Notes: a model not told the origin generated them from the letters alone. Positions 17,008 to 25,959 are shown, counted from the first letter of the stretch. The stretch: DNA of 64,000 nt from DAINPP01 sp963667315 (GCA_963667315.1 OY763325.1:186001-250000), one strand, 5' to 3'. Translations and numbers: made by a program.

Positions 17008-18629
17008 TGAAGACACAGACAGTTCTTGTATCGGTTGATTCAAGCAGTGCGCTTCGAGGAGCCAGACAGTTTAAAAAGCAGCTTGAAGAAAGTGTGAAAA
17101 ATTATAGTCTCGACAATTTTGTTGAGGTACTAGAAACCGGAACGCTTGGCGTGTACAGAGATGGTGTTATCATCGCCATCTATCCGGATGAAGTGTTTTA
17201 TGAAGTAAAAAATATCGAGGATCTCGAGAAAATCGTTACTGAGCATCTTCTTAAGGGAAGAGCTGTCAACGATCTTTTAATAGAAAAGAGCGTTATCAAG
17301 CATCATGAAAAAGAGGATAAACTCGACAAGGAACAGAGAATAGTGCTTAAGAATGTCGGTATTATTGATCCTCGTGAGATAGATGAATACATTGCAAGAG
17401 ACGGTTATCAGGCATTGGCAAAGGTATTGAACGGTATGAAACCGGAAGATGTCATTGCTGAAGTTAAAAATTCGAATCTCAGAGGAAGAGGTGGCGCAGG
17501 ATTTCCTACAGGAATGAAATGGGAATTTACGGCGAAAACGACAAATCCTGAAAAATACGTTATTTGTAATGCCGATGAAGGTGAACCTGGAACGTTTAAA
17601 GATAGATTGATCATGGAAGGGGATCCGCATTCAGTGGTGGAAGCCATGACGATTACAGGATATGCCGTAGGTGCAAATAAAGGTTATATCTATATCCGTG
17701 GCGAATATCACGGATCGATAGACAATATCAGAAAGGCTATCAAAGATGCATATGAATATGGTCTTCTTGGAGAAAATATTTTCGGTACGGATTTCTCCTT
17801 TGATCTTTCTGTAAGGCTTGGAGCCGGTGCTTATATCTGTGGCGAAGAAACAGCATTGATTGAATCCATAGAAGGAAGACCCGGAAGACCAAGACTGAAA
17901 CCGCCATATCCACCGGTAGAAGGTCTTTATGGAAAACCTACCGTCGTTAACAATGTTGAAACATTTGCCAATGTTCCGTGGATCATCAACAACGGTTCGG
18001 ATGCGTTTAAGGCGATTGGTACTGAAGGAAGTGCAGGTACAAAAGTCTTTACACTTGTCGGTAATGTTATTAACAGAGGCCTCGTAGAAGTTCCGATGGG
18101 AACGTCTCTCTTTGATCTCATCTACAAATACGGTGGCGGGATTCCGAATGGTAAAGAGCTTAAAATAGTTCAGACAGGGGGAACTGCCGGAACATTTATG
18201 GATACCGAAAACCTTTCAGTAGGTTTGGATTATGACTCATGGAAAGAAGGCGCTTCTCTCGGTTCAGGTGTTATACTGTGTATGGATGAAGACAGTTGTG
18301 CAGTTGATTGTGCAAAGACAGCCATGGAATTTTTTGCGCATGAATCCTGTGGGAAGTGTACACCATGTCGAGAGGGAACCGGAACGGCCGTAAGAATTCT
18401 CAGAAAGATAGCAAAGGGTCAGGGGACTTCAGCAGAAGTTGATCAGTTGCTGATGCTTGCGGATGTTATGGAGCAGACAGCTTTCTGTGGGCTTGGCCAA
18501 GCAGCACCGATTCCGTTGAGAACAATCGTTAATTGCTTCAGAGATGAATTTGAGGCTCATGTGGAGAAAAAACCCTGTAATTGCTGTAAGTATGAAGATC
18601 CAAAGAAGAAGAAGAGGAAGAAGAAATAG
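17007..18629 (+). CDS. NuoF-like FMN- and NAD-binding subunit, second copy
   Basis: Encodes 540 residues. The NADH/FMN domain (NLRGRGGAGFPTG, NADEGEPGTFKDR, GAGAYICGEETAL), SLBB region and N3 motif (CGKCTPCREGTG, then AFCGLGQ) are intact. The N-terminal thioredoxin-like domain is retained in outline (VLETGTLGVYRDGVIIAIYP) but has lost all its cluster cysteines, and the C-terminal ferredoxin pair of the first copy is replaced by CNCCKYEDP and a lysine/arginine-rich tail. The NADEGEPGTFKDR form resembles complex I NuoF more than HydB. It is therefore a paralogue with a simpler electron path, probably using a different partner. Confidence 0.9.
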   Translation: MKTQTVLVSVDSSSALRGARQFKKQLEESVKNYSLDNFVEVLETGTLGVYRDGVIIAIYPDEVFYEVKNIEDLEKIVTEHLLKGRAVNDLLIEKSVIKHHEKEDKLDKEQRIVLKNVGIIDPREIDEYIARDGYQALAKVLNGMKPEDVIAEVKNSNLRGRGGAGFPTGMKWEFTAKTTNPEKYVICNADEGEPGTFKDRLIMEGDPHSVVEAMTITGYAVGANKGYIYIRGEYHGSIDNIRKAIKDAYEYGLLGENIFGTDFSFDLSVRLGAGAYICGEETALIESIEGRPGRPRLKPPYPPVEGLYGKPTVVNNVETFANVPWIINNGSDAFKAIGTEGSAGTKVFTLVGNVINRGLVEVPMGTSLFDLIYKYGGGIPNGKELKIVQTGGTAGTFMDTENLSVGLDYDSWKEGASLGSGVILCMDEDSCAVDCAKTAMEFFAHESCGKCTPCREGTGTAVRILRKIAKGQGTSAEVDQLLMLADVMEQTAFCGLGQAAPIPLRTIVNCFRDEFEAHVEKKPCNCCKYEDPKKKKRKKK

Positions 18630-18703
18630 CCCTTTATCGGAATGCAGATACATGTATTTTTGATAAAAGATGTATTAAATAAAGGTAAATTTATTTGATT
18701 TTT

Positions 18704-18731
18704 AACGGGTGCGGTTGACAACGCACCCGTT
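18704..18731 (+). repeat. Ten-base-pair inverted repeat enclosing the -35 box of the str promoter
   Basis: AACGGGTGCG and CGCACCCGTT flank an eight-base loop GTTGACAA that contains the TTGACA hexamer. There is no T-run after it, so it is not an intrinsic terminator for the upstream operon. Confidence 0.8.
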
Positions 18732-18744
18732 ATCGTAGTAAAAT
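18715..18744 (+). promoter_or_regulatory. Promoter of the str operon
   Basis: TTGACA at 18715-18720, 18-nt spacer, TAAAAT at 18739-18744. It is the last strong promoter before rpsL and lies about 45 nt upstream of the likely ribosome binding region start. Confidence 0.8.
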
Positions 18745-18794
18745 GCGTTTGGTTAAATTTAGAAAAATTAGTGAAAGGAGGGAATATCGAATAG

Positions 18795-19166
18795 ATGCCC
18801 ACAATTAATCAGTTAGTAAAGAACAGCAGGAAGATCATCAAGGATAAATCAAAAGCACCTGCATTACAGGGAAATCCTCAGAAAAGAGGCGTTTGTGTAA
18901 GAGTTACAACAATGACTCCAAGAAAGCCTAACTCTGCTTTGAGAAAAATAGCAAGGGTAAGACTCGTAAATGGAATGGAAGTTTCTGCATATATTCCAGG
19001 AGAAGGTCATAATCTTCAGGAACACTCTGTTGTAATGGTAAGAGGTGGAAGAGTAAAAGACTTGGCTGGTATACGCTACAGAATCATCAGAGGAGCACTT
19101 GACACAGCAGGTGTTGAGGGAAGAAAACAGGCACGTTCCAAGTATGGAACAAAAGCTCCTAAATAA
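18795..19166 (+). CDS. rpsL: Ribosomal protein S12
   Basis: Encodes 123 residues of the decoding-centre protein of the small subunit. The universally conserved TPRKPNSALRK and GGRVKDLAGIRY segments are intact, including the lysines where streptomycin-resistance substitutions arise and the aspartate modified by RimO. An AAAGGAGGG site lies about 12 nt upstream. It is the first gene of the str operon and is followed by rpsG after 30 nt. The lysines at the resistance positions are the sensitive-type residues. Confidence 0.98.
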   Translation: MPTINQLVKNSRKIIKDKSKAPALQGNPQKRGVCVRVTTMTPRKPNSALRKIARVRLVNGMEVSAYIPGEGHNLQEHSVVMVRGGRVKDLAGIRYRIIRGALDTAGVEGRKQARSKYGTKAPK

Positions 19167-19196
19167 TGTAAGGCTGCGTAGGAGGTAATTGTTTAA

Positions 19197-19664
19197 ATGA
19201 GAAGAAGAAGAGCCGAAAAAAGACAAATTGAACCGGATCCAGTATACAACGATTTACTTGTATCAAGATTGATCAACAAGTTGATGTATCATGGTAAAAA
19301 ATCAAAATCACAGAAGATCGTTTACGATGCTTTTGATATCGTTAGAGAGAAAACTGGAAAAGATCCACTTGAGATGTTCAAACAGGCGATGGATAATGTG
19401 AAGCCTGAAGTGGAAGTTAAGCCAAGAAGAGTTGGAGGGTCAACTTACCAGGTACCTGTAGAAGTTGCTGAACCAAGAAAGACATCACTCGGATTAAGAT
19501 GGCTTATTGCTGCTACAAGAGGAAAAAAAGGAAAACCGATGAAATACAGACTTTCAGATGAAATTATCAACGCCCTTGAACAGACGGGATCTGCTATTAA
19601 GAAAAAAGAAGATACGCACAGAATGGCGGAAGCAAACAGAGCGTTTGCACATTTCAAATGGTAA
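19197..19664 (+). CDS. rpsG: Ribosomal protein S7
   Basis: Encodes 155 residues, the usual bacterial length. S7 nucleates assembly of the 30S head by binding the 3' major domain of 16S rRNA, and in E. coli represses its own operon. The N-terminus MRRRRAEKRQIEPDPVYN and the segment VGGSTYQVPVEV are typical. A TAGGAGGTAATTG site precedes the ATG. Confidence 0.98.
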   Translation: MRRRRAEKRQIEPDPVYNDLLVSRLINKLMYHGKKSKSQKIVYDAFDIVREKTGKDPLEMFKQAMDNVKPEVEVKPRRVGGSTYQVPVEVAEPRKTSLGLRWLIAATRGKKGKPMKYRLSDEIINALEQTGSAIKKKEDTHRMAEANRAFAHFKW

Positions 19665-19691
19665 TCGTTTAAATTAAATGGAGGAAGAATA

Positions 19692-21764
19692 GTGTCTTAT
19701 AAACAGATTCCTCTCGAGAGAGTCAGAAATATAGGTATTATGGCTCATATCGATGCTGGTAAAACTACAACTACAGAAAGAATATTATTCTACACCGGGA
19801 AGAAGAGAACCCTTGGTAGTGTCGACGATGGAACTGCCACGATGGACTGGATGGAACAGGAGAAGGAGAGAGGTATTACGATTACTTCTGCTGCCACGAC
19901 TGCCTTTTGGAAAGATCATCGTATTAATATCATCGATACACCCGGACACGTTGACTTTACCGTCGAGGTTGAAAGGTCATTAAGGGTTCTTGATGGAGCG
20001 GTTGCGGTTTTTGATGTTTGTGCTGGTGTTGAACCACAGTCAGAAACCGTATGGAGACAGGCTGACAAGTATGAAGTTCCGAGAATTGCTTTCATGAATA
20101 AGATGGATAAACTCGGTGCGGATTTTGATATGTCTGTCGAGAGTATGAGAAAGAAACTTGGGGCAAATCCTCTTCCTCTTCAGATACCAATAGGAGCCGA
20201 GGATACTTTTGAAGGGGTTGTTGATCTTCTTGGCATGCAGGCTTTTGTTTGGGATGACGCGGAGGGGACCAGTTTCACTACAAAAGAAATTCCTGAGAAT
20301 CTTCTTGAAAGGGCGGAGGAACTTCATGAGGACCTCGTTGCTAAAATGTCGTCTTATGATGAATCAATTATGGAGCATTACCTCGAAGGAGAAGAGGTTC
20401 CGGTTGAAAAATTGAAGAAGGCTATAAGAAGTGCGACGGTTAAGGGTGAATTTGTTCCCGTCTTTTGTGGAACGGCTTTTAAGAACAAGGGTGTTCAGCC
20501 CGTTATTGATGCTGTTGTTGACTATCTTCCATCACCAAAGGATGTGCCGCCTGTTCAGGCAATTGTGCCCGGATCGGATGAGATCATTGAGCTTGGTGCA
20601 GATCATGATGGACCGTTTGCAGCCCTTGCGTTTAAGGTTGCGACAGATCCGTTCGTCGGTAGGTTGACTTTCTTCAGAGTGTATTCAGGTACTTTGAAGA
20701 AAGGAAATTATATTCAGAATGTCAACAAAGATAAAAAGGAAAGACTCAGCAGATTGATTTACATGCATTCTGACAAGAGAGAAGATGTTGATGAAGTTGG
20801 AGCGGGAGAGATTGTTGCGGGAATAGGTTTTAAGTTTACGTCCACCGGAGACAGTCTTGCAACTATGGATCAGCCGCTTCTTCTGGAAGAGATGAATTTT
20901 CCGGAACCGGTTATTCAGATTGCGATTGAGCCGGAAACAAAAAATGATCAGAACAAACTGGGTAAGGGTCTTGCAGCTCTCAGGGAAGAGGATCCCACCA
21001 TCAAGGTTCAGGTTGATAATGAAACGGGTCAAACGCTTTTAAGTGGTATGGGAGAATTGCATCTTGAAATAGTTATTGACAGACTCAAGAGAGAGTTTGG
21101 TGCAAATGTAAGAGTTGGTAAACCTCATGTATCATACAGAGAAACCGTTAAAGAGTCTTCTGATGTTGAAGCAAAGTATGCACGTCAGAGTGGCGGTAAG
21201 GGTCAGTATGGACACGTTAAGGTCAGGTACGAACCACTCGAGGCAGGATCAGGCTTTGTGTTTGAGGATAAAACTGTTGGTGGTTCAGTTCCGAAAGAGT
21301 ACATCAACCCGGTCAGGGTTGGTATTGAGGAGGCGATGCAGGATGGTGCAGTTGCAGGATATCCGGTCGTCGACCTTAAAGCAACACTTTATGACGGTTC
21401 CTATCATGAAGTTGACAGTTCGGAAATGGCATTTAAGATTGCCGGATCAATGTCGCTCAAGGAAGCTCTGAAGAAAGGGAAATCCTATCTTCTTGAACCG
21501 ATTATGGCTGTTGAAGTCACAACTCCCGAAGAATATATGGGAGATATCATTGGTGATCTTAACACGAGAAGGGGCAGAATTGAGAATTTTGATTCAAGAT
21601 CGAATGCGAAAGTAATTGAATCATTTGTACCATTGTCAGAATTGTTTGGATATGCTACAATATTAAGGTCATTGAGTCAGGGGAGAGCAACGTATACGAT
21701 ACAGTTCTCACACTATGACGCGGTGAATGAGAAAACGCTTGAAAAGATTCTTAAAAATAAGTAA
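19692..21764 (+). CDS. fusA: Elongation factor G
   Basis: Encodes a 690-residue translational GTPase that drives translocation and, with RRF, ribosome recycling. The G-motifs AHIDAGKTTTTE, DTPGHVDFT and NKMDKLGAD are present, and the length covers all five domains. The start is GTG behind TGGAGGAAGAATA. It sits in the standard rpsL-rpsG-fusA-tuf order. Codon use is slightly less biased than in tuf. Confidence 0.98.
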   Translation: MSYKQIPLERVRNIGIMAHIDAGKTTTTERILFYTGKKRTLGSVDDGTATMDWMEQEKERGITITSAATTAFWKDHRINIIDTPGHVDFTVEVERSLRVLDGAVAVFDVCAGVEPQSETVWRQADKYEVPRIAFMNKMDKLGADFDMSVESMRKKLGANPLPLQIPIGAEDTFEGVVDLLGMQAFVWDDAEGTSFTTKEIPENLLERAEELHEDLVAKMSSYDESIMEHYLEGEEVPVEKLKKAIRSATVKGEFVPVFCGTAFKNKGVQPVIDAVVDYLPSPKDVPPVQAIVPGSDEIIELGADHDGPFAALAFKVATDPFVGRLTFFRVYSGTLKKGNYIQNVNKDKKERLSRLIYMHSDKREDVDEVGAGEIVAGIGFKFTSTGDSLATMDQPLLLEEMNFPEPVIQIAIEPETKNDQNKLGKGLAALREEDPTIKVQVDNETGQTLLSGMGELHLEIVIDRLKREFGANVRVGKPHVSYRETVKESSDVEAKYARQSGGKGQYGHVKVRYEPLEAGSGFVFEDKTVGGSVPKEYINPVRVGIEEAMQDGAVAGYPVVDLKATLYDGSYHEVDSSEMAFKIAGSMSLKEALKKGKSYLLEPIMAVEVTTPEEYMGDIIGDLNTRRGRIENFDSRSNAKVIESFVPLSELFGYATILRSLSQGRATYTIQFSHYDAVNEKTLEKILKNK

Positions 21765-21813
21765 GAACCTTATTAAAACTGTTATTAAACGATAACGAGG
21801 AGGGTATTAACTA

Positions 21814-23010
21814 ATGGCAAAAGAGAAGTTTGAGAGAACCAAACCGCATCTTAACATCGGAACAATTGGTCATATCGACCATGGTAAGACAACACTTACA
21901 GCTGCTATCACAAAGGCGCTCAGCTTGAAGGGTCTTGCAGACTTTGCTGCATTTGACACTATCGACAAGGCACCTGAAGAAAAGGCAAGAGGAATCACTA
22001 TCAACACAGCTCACGTTGAATACCAGACAGAAAAGAGACATTATGCGCATATCGACTGTCCGGGTCACGCTGACTACATCAAGAACATGATTACCGGAGC
22101 TGCACAGATGGACGGAGCTATCCTTGTTGTTGCTGCAACAGATGGTCCTATGCCACAGACAAGAGAACACGTTTTGCTTGCAAGACAGGTTAACGTACCT
22201 GCAATAGTAGTATTCTTAAATAAATGTGACATGGTTGATGACGAAGAATTGATCGATCTCGTTGAAATGGAAGTCAGAGACCTTCTCAGCAAGTACGAAT
22301 TCCCTGGAGACGATCTTCCAATCGTCAGAGGATCTGCTCTTAAGGCTGGAGAAGAAGAAACAGCAGATGGCGAATGGAATGCACACATCTACGAACTCAT
22401 GGATGAATGTGACAACTACTTCCCGGATCCTGTAAGAGAAACAGACAAACCATTCCTTATGCCGATTGAAGACATCTTCACGATCACAGGTAGAGGAACA
22501 GTTGTTACAGGTAGAATCGAAAGAGGAGCAGTCCATCCGGGAGACGAAATTGAAATGGTTGGTATCAGACCGACTGCAAAGACAACCTGTACAGGTGTTG
22601 AAATGTTCAGAAAACTTCTTGACGAAGGAGTTGCAGGGGACAACGTTGGCTGTCTTCTCAGAGGTGTAAAGAAAGATGATGTAGAAAGAGGACAGGTTTT
22701 GGCTAAACCGGGTTCCATCACACCACATACAACATTCAAGGCTAACATCTATGTTCTTAAGAAAGAAGAAGGTGGAAGACATACACCATTCACAAAGGGT
22801 TACAGACCACAGTTCTACATCAGAACAGCTGACGTTACAGGCCAGATCACAGATCTCGGAGAAGGCGTAGAAATGATCATGCCTGGAGACAACATTGTAT
22901 CTACAGTTCAGCTGATTAAGCCGGTTGCTCTCGAAACAGGTATGAGATTCGCTGTTAGAGAAGGCGGAAGAACAGTTGGAGCTGGAGTTGTAGCAGAAAT
23001 TATCGAATAA
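21814..23010 (+). CDS. tuf: Elongation factor Tu
   Basis: Encodes 398 residues; delivers aminoacyl-tRNA to the ribosome. GTPase motifs are GHIDHGKTTL, DCPGHADY and NKCDMVDD; the effector region around RGITINTAHVEYQT is conserved. Codon use is the most biased in the window (AGA, ATC, GAA, CTT), as expected for the most abundant protein. GGAGGGTATTAACTA precedes the ATG. A terminator follows at 23063-23094, fused with a promoter for the next cluster. Confidence 0.98.
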   Translation: MAKEKFERTKPHLNIGTIGHIDHGKTTLTAAITKALSLKGLADFAAFDTIDKAPEEKARGITINTAHVEYQTEKRHYAHIDCPGHADYIKNMITGAAQMDGAILVVAATDGPMPQTREHVLLARQVNVPAIVVFLNKCDMVDDEELIDLVEMEVRDLLSKYEFPGDDLPIVRGSALKAGEEETADGEWNAHIYELMDECDNYFPDPVRETDKPFLMPIEDIFTITGRGTVVTGRIERGAVHPGDEIEMVGIRPTAKTTCTGVEMFRKLLDEGVAGDNVGCLLRGVKKDDVERGQVLAKPGSITPHTTFKANIYVLKKEEGGRHTPFTKGYRPQFYIRTADVTGQITDLGEGVEMIMPGDNIVSTVQLIKPVALETGMRFAVREGGRTVGAGVVAEIIE

Positions 23011-23032
23011 TAGAAGTGTAATATATATTTAA

Positions 23033-23060
23033 TTTACATTTTACTATTATTATGTATAAT
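23033..23060 (+). promoter_or_regulatory. Internal promoter for the S10 operon
   Basis: TTTACA at 23033-23038, 16-nt spacer, TATAAT at 23055-23060. The predicted start point falls inside the left arm of the adjacent hairpin. Confidence 0.7.
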
Positions 23061-23062
23061 GC

Positions 23063-23094
23063 GGGGGAGCGTTTTTAAGGGCGCTCCCCTTTTG
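23063..23094 (+). terminator. Terminator of tuf, abutting the S10 promoter
   Basis: GGGGAGCG, ten-base loop, CGCTCCCC, then TTTTG. It would end most tuf transcripts. Transcripts begun at the overlapping promoter would lack part of the left arm. Confidence 0.8.
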
Positions 23095-23127
23095 TAGCGT
23101 ATTTTGTATGATTGGAGGGAAAAGCAG

Positions 23128-23436
23128 ATGGCCTCACAGAGGATAAGAATCAGATTAAAGGGATACGATCATGAATTGCTTGATCAGTCATCAGGTAAGA
23201 TCGTTGATATCGTGAAGACGACGAATGCAAAGGTATCAGGTCCTATTCCTTTACCAACAGAAAGAACGGTTTACTGTGTTTTGAGATCCCCTCACAAACA
23301 CAAAGATTCAAGAGAACATTTTGAAAAGAGAGTACATAAAAGGCTCATAGACATTTTGGACCCAAAACCAAAGACAGTGGAAGCACTCATGAAAATTGAT
23401 CTTCCATCCGGTGTAGATGTCGAAATCAAGCTCTGA
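23128..23436 (+). CDS. rpsJ: Ribosomal protein S10
   Basis: Encodes 102 residues (MASQRIRIRLKGYDHELLDQ at the N-terminus), with the conserved KVSGPIPLPT loop. S10 is a 30S head protein and, as NusE, a component of antitermination complexes. ATG 23128 follows TTGGAGGGAAAAGCAG; the frame remains open upstream but only inside the leader, after the promoter-terminator. Confidence 0.98.
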   Translation: MASQRIRIRLKGYDHELLDQSSGKIVDIVKTTNAKVSGPIPLPTERTVYCVLRSPHKHKDSREHFEKRVHKRLIDILDPKPKTVEALMKIDLPSGVDVEIKL

Positions 23437-23459
23437 TACATAACTGGAGGTGTACAGCA

Positions 23460-24086
23460 ATGAGCGGATTAATTGGAAAGAAAGTTGGAATGACACAGAT
23501 TTACAAAGACGGTAAGAGAATTCCTGTTACGGTTGTACAGGCTGGACCTTGCATCGTTGTTCAGAAAAAGACTGAAGAAGTGGATGGTTATACATCTGTT
23601 CAGCTCGGTTTCGAAACACAGAAAGAACACAGATTGACAAAGCCTGAACTGGGTCATTTCAAAAAGGCAAACGTTGAACCGATGAAGCATCTTAAAGAAT
23701 TCAGAGTTGACGATGTAGATGCATATGAACTCGGACAGCAGATCACCGTTGAGCTCTTTGAAGAGGGAACAAAGGTAGACGTTGTGGGTACTTCTAAGGG
23801 TAAAGGTTATTCTGGTGCGATGAAGAGATGGAACTTCAGTGGTGGTGAAAAGTCACATGGTTCAAAATTCCACAGAGCACTTGGTAGTACCGGTCAGCAT
23901 TCATACCCTGCAAGAGTATTTCCTGGTAAAAAAATGCCTGGACAGTATGGAAATGTACAGAAGACAGTTCAGAATCTGGAAATAGTTAGAATCGACAAGG
24001 AAAACAACCTAATCGCAATCAAGGGAGCAATCCCAGGCGCAAGAAACAGTGTAGTTTACATCACGAACACAGTTAAATCATATTAA
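23460..24086 (+). CDS. rplC: Ribosomal protein L3
   Basis: Encodes 208 residues. L3 starts 50S assembly with L24 and reaches the peptidyl transferase centre. The loop with GSTGQHSYPARVFPGKKMPG is the conserved extension near the active site. TGGAGGTGTACAGCA precedes the ATG. It is followed by rplD after 26 nt. Confidence 0.98.
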   Translation: MSGLIGKKVGMTQIYKDGKRIPVTVVQAGPCIVVQKKTEEVDGYTSVQLGFETQKEHRLTKPELGHFKKANVEPMKHLKEFRVDDVDAYELGQQITVELFEEGTKVDVVGTSKGKGYSGAMKRWNFSGGEKSHGSKFHRALGSTGQHSYPARVFPGKKMPGQYGNVQKTVQNLEIVRIDKENNLIAIKGAIPGARNSVVYITNTVKSY

Positions 24087-24112
24087 TGATTTGAAATTGG
24101 AAGGAGGAAACA

Positions 24113-24787
24113 ATGGCTAAAATCGAAGTTCTCGACCTTAAGGGACAGAATACCGGTGAAGTTGAATTAAGAGCGGATATCTTCGACATAGATCCTAATC
24201 AGGATGTTATGTTTAGATACGTTCATATGCAGCTCACTAACAGAAGACAGGGAACGGCCTCCACAAAGACACGTGCTGAAGTAAAGGGTACAGGAAAAAA
24301 ACCTTTCCCGCAGAAACATACAGGACGTGCCAGACAGGGAAGCTTGAAAGGACCACATCAGAGACATGGTGGAGTAGCATTCGGACCAAAACCGAGAGAT
24401 TTCAATATGAATCTCCCGAAAAAAATGAAGAAACTTGCTTTGAAATCAGCATTGAGCGCAAGATACAGAGAGGGAAATCTCATTGTGATCGATGATTTCA
24501 GAATGGATGAAATTAAGACAAAGGCTTTTAGAGGTATATTAAAGGCTCTTGATGTTGATACAACCAAGAATCTTGTTGTATTACCTTTCAAGGTGGCTCA
24601 GTACGAAAACACGAAGATGTCGGGAAAGAATATTAAAACGACTAAGGTTATCATTGCCGACAATCCCGGAAATTCAGGGGAAGGCAAAGTTAATGTTGAT
24701 GGCCTCAATGTGTTTGATATTATCAACAACGACAAGGTAATTTTGACTAAAGACACGGTTAAAAAAATTGAGGAGGTGTTGGGTTAA
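24113..24787 (+). CDS. rplD: Ribosomal protein L4
   Basis: Encodes 224 residues. L4 lines the exit tunnel and in enterobacteria represses the S10 operon. The tunnel loop region is KGTGKKPFPQKHTGRARQGS. A very good GGAAGGAGGAAACA site precedes the ATG, and the TAA stop overlaps the ATG of rplW (TTAATGG), giving coupling. Confidence 0.97.
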   Translation: MAKIEVLDLKGQNTGEVELRADIFDIDPNQDVMFRYVHMQLTNRRQGTASTKTRAEVKGTGKKPFPQKHTGRARQGSLKGPHQRHGGVAFGPKPRDFNMNLPKKMKKLALKSALSARYREGNLIVIDDFRMDEIKTKAFRGILKALDVDTTKNLVVLPFKVAQYENTKMSGKNIKTTKVIIADNPGNSGEGKVNVDGLNVFDIINNDKVILTKDTVKKIEEVLG

Positions 24788-25086
24788 TGGCTATTAAACT
24801 TGAATACAGAGATGTATTGCTTCGCCCAATACTCACTGAAAAGTCTACAACGAATATGGCACATGGTACTTACACATTCGAAGTACACAGAGATTCGAAC
24901 AAGAGATTGATCAAAGATGCCATTGAGAATATATACGAAGTAAAGGTTGAGAAGATTAACGTTTTAAACGTTAAACCGAAACCAAAGCGCAGAGGAATGT
25001 TCAGAGGAAAGACAAGAAGTTGGAAGAAAGCAATGATCAAGCTTCAGGAAGGTTATACCATTTCTGATCTTGAGAACCTTTATTAA
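24787..25086 (+). CDS. rplW: Ribosomal protein L23
   Basis: Encodes 99 residues. L23 sits at the tunnel exit and docks trigger factor and SRP. The N-terminal DVLLRPILTEKST motif is typical, as is the basic PKPKRRGMFRGKT segment. Its ATG overlaps the rplD stop; AGGAGGTGTTGGGTTA lies in the end of rplD. Confidence 0.97.
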   Translation: MAIKLEYRDVLLRPILTEKSTTNMAHGTYTFEVHRDSNKRLIKDAIENIYEVKVEKINVLNVKPKPKRRGMFRGKTRSWKKAMIKLQEGYTISDLENLY

Positions 25087-25105
25087 TAGGAAGGGGAGCT
25101 GAATT

Positions 25106-25945
25106 ATGGGACTTAAAAGATATAAACCAACAACCCCGACTAGAAGATATGCCGTTGGACAGGATTATTCAGAGATTACTAAGACTACTCCTGAAAAATC
25201 ATTACTGACACCTCTTAAGAAGACAGCAGGAAGAAACAACAGAGGTAGAGTAACTGTAAGGCATCGTGGTGGCGGTCATAAAAGAATGTATCGTATTATC
25301 GATTTCAAGAGAAACAAGGATGGAATACCTGCAAAGGTTATGTCGATTGAATACGATCCTAACAGATCTGCAAGAATTGCACTTTTGTTCTATAAAGATG
25401 GAGAAAAGAGATACATCCTTGCACCGAGAAAACTTTCCGTTGGAGATGAAATATTAAGTGGTCCTGATGCGGAAATCAAGGCTGGAAATTCAAAGATGCT
25501 CAAGGAAATTCCTGTTGGTACACTTGTTCATGCGATTGAATTTGTACCTGGGAAAGGGGCACAGATTGCAAGATCAGCTGGTATATCAGCTCAGATCATG
25601 GCAAGAGAAGGCGGATATGCACTTCTTAAGATGCCTTCCGGAGAATTAAGGAGAGTTCTTGAAACTTGTAAGGCTACCATCGGAATTGTTGGAAATGAAA
25701 ACCACAGTAACGAAGTTTACGGTAAAGCTGGTAAGAAGAGATGGCTGGGAATTAAACCTACGGTAAGAGGTATGGTAATGAACCCTTGTGATCACCCTAT
25801 GGGTGGTGGTGAAGGACGATCAAAGAGTGGAAAACATCCACAGAGTCCTTGGGGCACACTTGCCAAAGGTTACAAGACCAGAAGAGGTAAGAGGGCTTCT
25901 GATAAATTCATCGTCAGAAGAAGAAACGAATCTAAGAGAAGATAA
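25106..25945 (+). CDS. rplB: Ribosomal protein L2
   Basis: Encodes 279 residues. L2 is required for subunit association and peptidyl transfer. The C-terminal loop reads NPCDHPMGGGEGRSKSGKHP; the aspartate and first histidine correspond to the important D228/H229 of E. coli, while the second histidine is methionine here, a variant also seen in other phyla. AGGAAGGGGAGC lies before the ATG. Confidence 0.98.
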   Translation: MGLKRYKPTTPTRRYAVGQDYSEITKTTPEKSLLTPLKKTAGRNNRGRVTVRHRGGGHKRMYRIIDFKRNKDGIPAKVMSIEYDPNRSARIALLFYKDGEKRYILAPRKLSVGDEILSGPDAEIKAGNSKMLKEIPVGTLVHAIEFVPGKGAQIARSAGISAQIMAREGGYALLKMPSGELRRVLETCKATIGIVGNENHSNEVYGKAGKKRWLGIKPTVRGMVMNPCDHPMGGGEGRSKSGKHPQSPWGTLAKGYKTRRGKRASDKFIVRRRNESKRR

Positions 25946-25959
25946 AGGGGGTAATGCCT

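Noticed and set aside
18704..18731. Terminator for the second NuoF gene
   Set aside because: No T-run follows on either strand, and the promoter hexamer lies in the loop.
22216..22782. 188-codon frame antisense to tuf
   Set aside because: Composition (Cys, Ser, Phe-rich) is what the complement of biased tuf codons yields; no ribosome site or homology.
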